Assembly: GCA_011009095.1 (NCBI GenBank)
Contig: VTPC01001018.1
Coordinates: 89,974 to 153,973 of the forward strand
DNA from: Ignelater luminosus
Lineage: Eukaryota > Arthropoda > Insecta > Coleoptera > Elateridae
Direction of reading: 5' to 3'
Length of the DNA: 64,000 nt
A program made the translations under genes and the position numbers. The notes beneath the pieces were generated by a model. The model saw nothing but the letters and a program-made list of their open reading frames with translations, did no database searches and was not told where the DNA came from. Positions 55,901 to 64,000 of the stretch are shown one piece after another (the first letter of the stretch is position 1; every line of letters begins with the position of its first letter).

Positions 55901-56575
55901 TAGTGAATTTAATAATTCTGATGACGAATTTCTATCAGCTGTTAATCCAATGATAGATTCTTTAACGGGAAAAGGGAATATTGCAGTGGAAGATTTTGTG
56001 CTGGTGAAATCTATGACGAGGAAAATTGCGAGATTTTGCAGAGAAAGTAGAGGAAATCTTGGGAGACGATAATTATATGGTAAATTCTCTACGTTATCAA
56101 CTCAAAAGATTTATATATCCCAAAAAGGTGTATGACATAGTTTTGAAATTGCCATCACCTAAGACCGTAGATGGAACACCAAGAGTTCAATCAACATTGC
56201 AATTTGGAATAAATTTAAAATCTTAAATCAATCTTAACTTGTTCTTTGTTTTCTACATCGCTGAATTATTTTATACAACTGTTATTTCCTTATTCTCAAT
56301 AATAAATATTTTTATCAACACAGTAAAACGTTATTTTAAAAAACGCATCAATCTACCCCGTAATAATTGTATCTTTTTACCCCGGTAAGGGGTACATTGA
56401 TACAAAAACCGTAATGAAAACATTCTTTTATTACATCTAAAGTACTAAAAATATTTAATTTTTATTCTAAATAATCATATGTAATATATAGAGGTTACGG
56501 TTTGCCAAATATTTTATTTTATTTACCAAATTCACATAAAATACAATAATCTGTTCATTGTATCAATCTGCCCCG
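52978..56575 (+). mobile_element. Pogo-type transposon, split by a mariner insertion
   Basis: The ends cggggtacattgaaacg (52978) and tgtatcaatctgccccg (complement, to 56575) are imperfect inverted repeats. Further copies of tgtatcaatct(a/g)cccc lie inside both ends (53330-53390, 56340-56400), as expected for transposase binding sites. The transposase starts with ATG at 53448 (MVRK) and, past the mariner, continues YIGKTDRETMPEEIVVRAVN with a CENP-B/psq-like HTH. There follow GAPFRSFGLANKSGWMTVPV, ILTLDNHES (catalytic Asp region), WMITHPGQIISIYKIAAF, ASTGIWPL, and a C-terminus KLPSPKTVDGTPRVQSTLQF ending near 56226. Stops, frameshifts and a deletion after DNHES leave it dead. Without the mariner the element is about 2.3 kb. 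Confidence 0.82.
53462..54745 (-). mobile_element. Mariner (mellifera-like) transposon inside the pogo element
   Basis: The ends acacatcgttcaataagtcc and its exact complement (ggacttattgaacgatgtgt) are ~28-bp inverted repeats, flanked by TA at 53460-53461 and 54746-54747; length is 1,284 bp. The minus-strand transposase runs from ATG at 54566 (MEQSEFRVLIKHCFLMGKNT) to the stop at 53527. It contains VTMDETWIHHFTPES (first Asp), RQDNAPCHKSMKT (second) and HPPYSPDLAPSDYWLF (third; DD34D spacing). It is broken by a TAG at 54387-54385, where relatives have Ser in DAERSGRP, and by a one-base loss in the A run near 54320, after which REIAEMTQISSGSVFSILHE is in another frame. Otherwise well preserved, so fairly recent. 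The mellifera subfamily call rests on recalled similarity. Confidence 0.9.
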
Positions 56576-58027
56576 GCCTCTCTTAAGTCCTTTCGGGAAG
56601 TTTGGAAAAGTCTTGATCATCTTCTAGTTGATGTTTTCAAAAAGGAATCAAACCACTTCCTACCTGGACTGTCTCTGAACAACTGTGAATCAGTACTACA
56701 TTCATCTACCAAAAATCCAAGCGACCAGCCTGTTTCGTACTACTAACAACGACGTCCTGAGGACGTTAAACATTTTGAAGGCAGTAGCTACGGACATATT
56801 TCGCTTTTTTATTATTTTCGTGTGCCATTTGCATCCAGCAAGTGACAACACTTGGAAAAATGATGCTTCTTTTAGTGGCTACCCCTACATTAAGCATTTG
56901 TACTACCAAAATTGCCTTTAAAACGATATGAAGTACATACATAACCTTTTTTTAATTGTACTAACGCACCAGCAAGCAGAAATAGCGATTCGTAACATCA
57001 TAGTATCTAAAGAAGAAACTTCGATTAATTAGAAGGAAATGCCACATTTGTTTTGTATATTTAATAGGTCAAATGTTCGTTTTCTTTTATAAATTATTCC
57101 ATCATGAGATTGAAACATAATTTATTCATTACGAGAGTAGGTGTTAGAGGAACATAAATACGAATTTAAAATTCTTATTGTCTAAAATACACAAATTGTA
57201 TGTAAATTGCTAAAAGGGCAACTTATTTTTAAAAACTTCATTTATTTTTATCAGCTAAAAATAGTTTATTTCTATTTTGTATACCTTTCGATAAGCATCA
57301 CGATTATAATGATAAAAAGGCTTTTTTGAAATTTATTGTTACAGAATTAAATTGAGCCTTTCTTGTTTGACTTTTTTGTACTGTAATATAAAAATTTGTA
57401 GCTAATCTATATCTAGAGAAAAAAAAGGACAATTTTAATTGTTTCTCTTTCTGAAACTTTAAAATGATTCATATCGTACTAACCTACTATAAAATCCAAT
57501 AAAGTAATAACAAACCTCTAAGTTAAATCAGTTAATGGTTTTCTTCTAGCGCTGTTTTAAATAATTAAAAAATCAGTTCCAATAATTCCACGTTTCAATC
57601 ATTAGGATTACCTAGAGATATTTACCTGAAGACAGGACAGGATTCTTCTAAAAGCTCTAATAAAAATATTGATAATAAATCAAATTACTATGCTTTATTT
57701 TATTCGACTAATTTGTTTTTCATTATGATATTATAAAAATCTATTTAATAATTTTAACAAATATATTCACTAATATATAAAATTATGGATTTTAAAATGC
57801 GGCCCTGATAAGGTGTCGTGACGCCTGCGTTTCCAATTTAACCTTCAGCAGAATTTCAGTAGTGTCCAGTTATTTTCAGGATTAACGCGAAGTTATGTTG
57901 TGTCGTTGCCTGTACGGTTTGAATTGTCATGAGGATACTTTTTAATTTTCTTAATGTCTTAAACTGAAAAGTAGGTAAAATTAAAACAAAGTTTTATTTC
58001 TACAAATTCTCCATTGAAGAAAATCTC
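56576..58027. other. Gene-free AT-rich stretch
   Basis: No coding or repeat feature recognised. Near 57790-57940 composition is more balanced (atgcggccctgataaggtgt), followed at 58018 by a sequence resembling a splice donor (aatctc-gtgagt), which might mark an untranslated exon; unsupported otherwise. Confidence 0.35.
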
Positions 58028-60549
58028 GTGAGTATTCTTATAAAATATTTAACCTTTATAATCGATTTTATTAGTAGTTTTTTAAATGTAAGTAGTTATT
58101 TACCAAGAAAATTATTTTTGGTTATTGAATGTATTTTACAGTTAGTTTACTTATTTCAAATTATGATTACAGTTGGAGTGAATACTATTATTAATATTAT
58201 CACGATAAAACAGAATACATTACAATTATTAAAAATAATAATTATCAATGAAAATATAAGGTGATTCAAATTAGTTGTTTTGTTAAACTTTAAGTGGTTG
58301 AATTTCATATCTAGTTATTACTACCTACTTGCAAATTACTTGGTAAAGAAATGAATAAATTCAATGTAAATTATTCATAAACATTTGACAATGACAGTGT
58401 TAATTTCACTTTCTAATTTTTAAGTTTGAAATTTTATGTAGACTTTAAAATTCAAAACGTGCTCCTTATTGGTAGATAATGTGTTTATCTTATACTCTCC
58501 TAAATTAAAAAAAAATAAAGACAAATTACGGTATAGGCAGTTTAGGAAGTTATAAGTAGACTTGTTTTGCACCTTAAAGTACAGTAGAAACTCATTTAAC
58601 CGGTTAAAACTACTAGAGAAGATGCTTCAAATACGTACTCTTTGATGATAAGAACAAATCACAGCTATCTGATCTTCGATTTTGAATCTGTCTTGAAATT
58701 AGAATCGCACACCTAAAAATTTCCTCCTGACTCTTCGTAACATATTAAAAACTGAAACTTGCAAATAATCAACTTTTACGGTAAAAGAAGAATCAAATAA
58801 TTATCATAGAGGAAGTGATTTTCGTATGGCAGTGGTGAACAAAATTTTATGAGAAAATTAAGAAAATCATAGAGAGATGAGTAAATGATCTTTGGAACTG
58901 TTCAAAAAAACCTATTCGAATGAATTGATAAATTTATCTAACTAGAGTTTAAAAAGTGTGTCAAAATTCGCGATCCAATAGCAGCGACTTCCTGTTATAG
59001 TTGAGAGGTTTGTATATTTGATCTTAAATCCAAAGACGGCAAGCACTCAACAAATGCGACGTATTTTTTAAGAACCCTTGGGTGATTGATCAGTGCTATA
59101 ATAGAGTCAGAGTTCTAAGAATGTTTCATCGTGCAGAGGGTAAAAACTTTAACTTTCATCCATTCAAGTTCAAGTTTGCAGTTCAAAAACTCAACAATAG
59201 AACCATGAGGAACTATAATAAGTATGTGTTGAACGCGGTTGATGAGGATATCACAGATTAGATCCTCACACGAAGTAATTTAGTTTCTACCACTGAACAA
59301 ACTTGCAGCCATATGCGGCAAGTTGTGTTGGAGAGATTAACTTTTTAGGGCTAACCTCGGGTGGTTATGTATAGCCTGGACCACAGTCTCATGGTTCAAT
59401 TATGCTCAGTGAAAGACTTAAGAGCAGCTAATATATTTTTAGTGAGTAAAACCAATTGAATGATTATACTGTTTATTAAATTACCAAATTTTCTATTTAT
59501 ACATTTCAAGTTAGTTGACACAACAATAAATATGACAATAAGCAGATTATAATGAAATCATAATGTTGGAAATACACATTTTACAAATCTAGGTAACAAA
59601 CAAAAATAGACAATTTGCACTTTGCAATTATTATCTAGATCACAACGTAAACACTTTGCATTTAAAAATTTAAAAATAGTCAACTCATTGGCTGGTAAGG
59701 TCTTGCTTGGACTAATTGCTTTTAAGGGCACTAAGTCTAACTCTGAAATACTATGCAGAGATACTTTTTACGTCCTTTGGAACGCACACCAACCTTTGTG
59801 TTTCTAGAAAACTAAATCAAGCGGTTGAACATAATCACGACTTCAATTTTAGAAATTGCTAAGACTTTAATTACAGAACTGAAACTCGACAAAGAAGTCA
59901 TTTTAAAATGATAAGTTCAAGACGTAAACAGGCATTAATTAATTAATTAATCATTACATCCAATATATTTTGGTCTTCCCTAACTTGTTTTTATTACTTA
60001 TATTTGATTTCTATTCCGTAATACTTGGAAAAGTCCTTTTGCATGACTATTAAGACAGTCTTCAAAGTTAATCCCAAAAAATTGTTAATAAAGTTAAACT
60101 AACGGAAGATTAAGAGAAATATAAATATAGGCGAAGATACAGTCAAGAGATTAAGAGAGTTTCTAGATTAGAAAAGATTTTGGAGCACCTGATCATTCTC
60201 AGAGTTATAAGAGTACATAGAGTGAAACTTGACCACGGGTCTTTTCGACATGAATCTCTCCAGAAAGATAGTGTCTTTCAAAATTTGCTGCCACGGGAAG
60301 TTGACGAATTAACTTCTAGACTGTAGCCTGAAGAGTTATGAAAGAGTGTGTCCATAAGTCTGACAGTGCTCTTTCTTAAACTGCTTGAGAAAAGTATAAA
60401 GATACTTCAAGGATAAAATGCTTTGTTTTAGTACTTGCAAACGGCTTTTTGAAATGCTAATATCATGAGATTTCTTGCCGCCAGCAAATTCTCCAAATGG
60501 AGGGTTCTGATATTCAAGTCACGCATGTATCCGGAATAATCAATAAAAA
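58028..60549. other. Gene-free AT-rich stretch
   Basis: A 78-codon frame at 58028-58264 is Ile/Leu/Asn-rich and low in information; I do not call it. A faint transposase-like phrase near 59120-59280 (FHRAEGKNFNFHPFKF) is too weak to name. A (ttaa)n run lies at 59936-59952. Confidence 0.4.
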
Positions 60550-63260
60550 CAAATATTTATCATTGAAAATGACTTTATTGTTTTTCAAAATATTTTCCGC
60601 GATGATCGATACATTTTTGCATACGTGCGAACCAATTTTCATAGCACTTTTCCCATCCGATTGAGGTATCTCTTCTGCCGTCGAAAATTGTTGAAAAAGA
60701 AATTATTGGATTTCAAATCAGGACTGTACGGCGGATGACCCATCAATTCAATTTTGACTGGTCAAACATTGAGATGTTTGGGCTGATGTGTGAGAGCTTG
60801 CATTGTCGTGGTGAAGGATGATCCTGCGTCGCTGGTTGTTTTTTTATTTCTTTAAAGACTCCTGGCAAACAAATGGTTGTGTACCATTCAGAATTGACTA
60901 TCCTACGATCCTCCAGTAGTACTGTAGCTACATGTCCATTTATCCCACAAAAACAGGGGACTATTTGCTTCGGAATGCTTCTTGCACGTGTGACCAACTA
61001 GCTCTACGAACGGCACTGGACAGGACGTGGTTGTCGTTTTCCTGGAGATGGTGGACGTCTGTTGACAGGGAAACCCAGGTGAATGACCTTGATGAACGGA
61101 CAATGACGGCTATTCGCTTATTGCTTTGGCTTTTATCGTGTTATTGTTTTTAGTCGCTTTGAAAAGAGCAGGACCTTTATAGCGGCGAACCTCATAGGAT
61201 CTCTGAAGGATATGGTGTTGAAGTAAGTAAAACACAAGTTGTAGTGGTAAAACGAGGTCCGAGGCATGGCTGGTGAAAGGCCGGTGAGCGATGCTTGTAG
61301 AGAGAGATGTTGCTTCGTTGATGGATGCAGTAACAGAGAGCCCGAGCCGTCCGTCAATGTAATAATGCCGCCGTAGGCGGCCGGCTCCTTAGAGGACTTA
61401 ACCTCTCTTAAGCCTGGTGGTGGTTGTTGCTTGGATAAAAGGGAAGTCAACGGAATGGTGCGTTGGAAAGGAAAGGTTGGCCGTCAATGTCATGTCAAGT
61501 CATGTCACGTACCAAGCAGTCCGCACGCCCGTCCACGGCGGTGATGGTTGGTGGCGACGGTGGAGCAGGCCGGAAGCAGGGTTCTCCATAATCCCCGCCG
61601 ATGTCAATGACCATGTTCAGGTGGAATGCCCAAGGACAGCCGGCGAGCCGTCACACAGTGACGACGATGGAACTCGATGCGGCAGTTCTTTTCAGAACGG
61701 TGTTGGAATTGTGTAGTGAGGGGTGTGAGAGTGTGTACATGTTAGAGTGGTGATGTATGAGTGTCTAAGTGTGTATAGTGTGCCGTGGACTAGTGCAGAA
61801 ACTGTTCCGGCATTTGCCTTCACCACTAGGGAAACCACGGAAAACCCCAGTGAGAACAGTGTGGCGGTTGTGGAATGGGTGTGGTGTAACGGGAAATAGT
61901 TAGGCGGGAAATGATTTGGCGGGAAGTGTAGCGGAAAGGCGACGAATTTCCGGGCGCAGTGGAGTTGGTACCTTGAGGAGCCTCGGGCTCAAGGGTTTGG
62001 GTGGGAAAGGAATTGGGTTGGTCGCGGTCCGGTAGCTACCCGGGCCGGTCGCATGAGGCTGAGATGTGTGGATGGAGTTGGCCGAGCCTACGCACCCCTA
62101 CGCAGGCACCGGTTGGTGGTGGAGCGGCCGTTGATCCATCTACTGCATCTTGGGTTGGTAGGATATGTGGCGGTCGCGGTCCTCAAGTTCCCCAATTCCT
62201 GAAGACCGACGGTCGGTGGGATGATGCAGCAGTGCGACCTCAAGTCGCTCCGTTGGCGGTGGAAATTGGGCCAGGCCTGTGTCCCCCAATACACAGACTC
62301 TGGAGGGAGGGATGGCGGTAGCCCCCCGACTACCGCGCTGTTGGTTGAGCCCGTACTCTTCGTCGCCGATGCACTACACTCGCGCTGGAGACCGGGTCGA
62401 GCCCGAGCCTTGCTTGTCTTGCAGTTTTATGTGTTACTAACCTACCGCAACGCGCGTTGGATTGGTGCATCCGTGGCCCAATGGTCATTGTTGAGGGAGG
62501 AGCCAGTCTTGTACTCCGTGCTCTGGTATTACGTGAACAACTTTTGTTAGGTTTGGCTCATCTTGGAAAACCCATACAGTAGACTGCTGTTTACTTTCGG
62601 GCTCATACCCATATATCCAAGTTTCGTCACCTGTGTAGATGTTATATACGGTTTTTGACGTACCACGATTGAATTTCTTGAGCATTCTTTTGCACCAATA
62701 GACACGAGTATTTTTTTGAGCGATTGTCAAATTATATGGAATCCAACGCAAACAAATCTTTTTCACGGCTAAATGTTTATGTAAAATCTCGTGTATGCTT
62801 GTCACACTAATGCCCAGGGATGCCTCAACTTCAAGGTATATCATATAACGATCTTGAATTATCAGTTCGCGCACAGCATGGATGTTTTCTGGCACAAGTC
62901 CCGATTTTAGACGACCTTCTTTAAATTCGTACGTAAGCGAACGACGGTCACAATTGAATTCAGTAAACCAGTGATATACAGTGGCTTTAAATGGTGCTTT
63001 ATCAACAAAAGCCGAAGTGAGTTGATCGATGCATTGTTGCTGAGATAATCCACGTCGAAAGTCGTAGCAAATCATCGCTCAAAAATTTTCACGAGTTAAT
63101 TCCATTTTTTGACTGAGATGAAATTTTCAAGTCATTGTAAACAATAAAAATAGCGTCCGCATGACAAAACGTTCTGGGTACGTCAAAAATGACAAACTTT
63201 ACGATGGATATGTCAGATGGCGCCTAGCAACGAAAGTGTTGCCAATTCTGGATTATGTAT
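60550..63260 (-). mobile_element. Mariner (mori-like) transposon, split by a GC-rich insertion
   Basis: The minus-strand transposase begins at 63105 (MELTRENF, then TGA, then AMICYDFRRGLSQQQCIDQL) and reads through an HTH region to YTGDETWIYGYEPESKQQST (first Asp) and DEPNLTKVV at about 62536. It resumes beyond the insertion at about 60988 with RARSIPKQIVPCFCG and GHVATVLLEDRRIVNSEWYT. After a frame change come HHDNASSHTSAQT (second Asp), LMGHPPYSPDL (third) and WFARMQKCIDHRGKYFEKQ, ending at 60575. A tgtatccggaat motif occurs outside both ends (60530, 63258), but clear inverted termini were not resolved, so the outer limits are approximate. Early stop and frameshifts show that it is dead. 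The mori subfamily is from recalled similarity. Confidence 0.85.
60991..62530. mobile_element. 1.54-kb GC-rich insertion in the mariner, possible solo LTR
   Basis: It interrupts the mariner transposase between the VV and RARS codons. The pentamer acgtg stands at both borders (60986-60990 and 62531-62535), a plausible 5-bp target duplication. The insert begins tgaccaac and ends ggtatt (tgacc and ggt are near-inverted), and is far richer in G+C than its surroundings. No protein family was recognised in its 60-110-codon frames; minus-strand 61450-61133 and plus-strand 62001-62550 frames look like by-products of GC bias. A retroelement LTR or leader is the simplest reading. Confidence 0.6.
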
Positions 63261-64000
63261 CCGGAATTTATGAATAGCAACCTTTAGAAAGTGTAGCAGG
63301 CGAAACTGACTAAATAAAGTTTATAAAAGAATTGACTCAGTATAGTGTAGCGTGGAGATTCCTATAACCCATCAAAGCCTATATGTAATGCCAAATCAGG
63401 ACGTATACTTTGGCTAAGAAATTCTGATTTCGGAGATTCCAGAATTCATCTTACAATTAGACTGTAGTGTACACGTATATTTGTATTCTGTACCTCTAGA
63501 ATTGGAATAGGTACAGTCTTTTATCTTCAACTACCAACTAACTAGTAGGTTGGATGGTTTCTTTAGTGTACCTTAAAGTTGAATGGAACATTTTCTTCCT
63601 AAAGCAATTGGAACCTATGGTGCTGATAAGCCAAAATAAGAATTTAAATCTGGAGCAGAAATAGTAGATGAGATTCTAATGGCTGCGTGGGTGTTTTTGA
63701 AGAAGCTTTTATAGTAGTTGTTAGGATCGGCCTGGCTACATTAAAGCAACAAAAATCAGAATTTTGCAAAGCTATTGGATACAGACACTTTCTACACTTT
63801 GAAAATCAATCGCACCAAAAACAACCCTCGTGTTTCTATCGATTGGTTATTTACACCTTTTTTTTTATAAATTGTCAATCAGAAACCTTCTTATTACGTA
63901 ACTGATGACAGTTATACATTTCCGGAATCTTTTATTGTTTTCTTTATCAACTTTTTCACCTATTGTTTAATTAATAATGTTTTTATAATCACTAGCTATA
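63261..64000. other. Right edge, nothing recognised
   Basis: AT-rich; a 72-codon plus-strand frame at 63687-63905 has no recognised similarity. Confidence 0.4.

Noticed and set aside
58028-58264. 78-codon Ile/Leu-rich frame that looks like membrane segments
   Set aside because: AT-rich low-information sequence; hydrophobicity follows from T-rich codons, with no start context or splice support.
59100-59340. Faint transposase-like phrase (HPFKFKFAVQKLNN)
   Set aside because: Only one short block resembles the HPYK motif of Tc3-like transposases; not enough for a call.
62001-62550. 106- and 109-codon frames in the GC-rich insertion within the mariner
   Set aside because: Same reason: overlapping in two frames, Arg/Gly/Trp-rich, no motif.
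1-64000. tRNA, rRNA, CRISPR arrays, prokaryotic operons
   Set aside because: None seen. Only a tRNA-like B box at 44781; repeats lack CRISPR spacing; genes are spliced and eukaryotic.

Overview
The window looks like an AT-rich insect nuclear genome segment. The evidence is six spliced protein-coding genes of animal families, GT-AG introns from about 50 bp to over 10 kb, AATAAA signals, and many relics of typical insect transposons (mariner, pogo, hAT, a Tc1/IS630-like family with intron-bearing transposase, LINEs, Ty3/Gypsy). A beetle or another holometabolous insect is my guess, but nothing in the sequence fixes the order. I see no operons, CRISPR arrays, rRNA or intact tRNA genes.

Layout. 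1-4.1 kb: a decayed LINE. 4.1-8.8 kb (+): TPPP/p25-alpha, with a dead pogo copy in its intron. 9.7-11.5 kb (-): C2H2 zinc-finger gene A, convergent with TPPP. 11.9-14.2 kb: zinc-finger debris in inverted and direct repeats, then a three-copy ~290 bp tandem repeat. 14.9-16.3 kb: Ty3/Gypsy and virus-like transposon relics. 16.6-33.4 kb (+): a Ly6/uPAR-domain, probably GPI-anchored protein reconstructed from three small exons that short-ORF listing misses. Its introns hold a 4.3 kb inverted-repeat element, a Tc3/IS630-like element, a gag-like ORF, a hAT relic and a capsid-like relic. 34.9-36.6 kb: a LINE fragment interrupted by a second Tc3-like copy. 37.9-39.5 kb (-): zinc-finger gene B, a paralogue of A with an intron at the same place. 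39.9-40.3 kb: a MITE lying between gene B and the divergent gene PRMT7. 40.5-46.9 kb (+): PRMT7. 47.2-49.7 kb (+): tektin-2. 50.2-64 kb: gene-poor, with a hAT-type MITE bearing a perfect 8-bp target duplication, a pogo element split by a mellifera-type mariner, and a mori-type mariner split by a 1.5 kb GC-rich insertion.

How the genes relate. They do not form one pathway. TPPP (microtubule bundling) and tektin-2 (axonemal microtubule inner protein) share a microtubule theme, probably by chance. The two zinc-finger genes are a lineage-specific duplication flanking the Ly6 gene. PRMT7 and zinc-finger gene B may share a bidirectional promoter interval.

The most unusual points are: (1) equivalent mini-introns in the two zinc-finger paralogues, 57 bp and stop-free in A but 53 bp and stop-bearing in B; (2) a ~470 bp-arm inverted repeat inside Ly6 intron 1, ending close to the exon 2 splice acceptor; (3) clean nested insertions with readable target duplications. 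I found no convincing new enzymatic or defence system.
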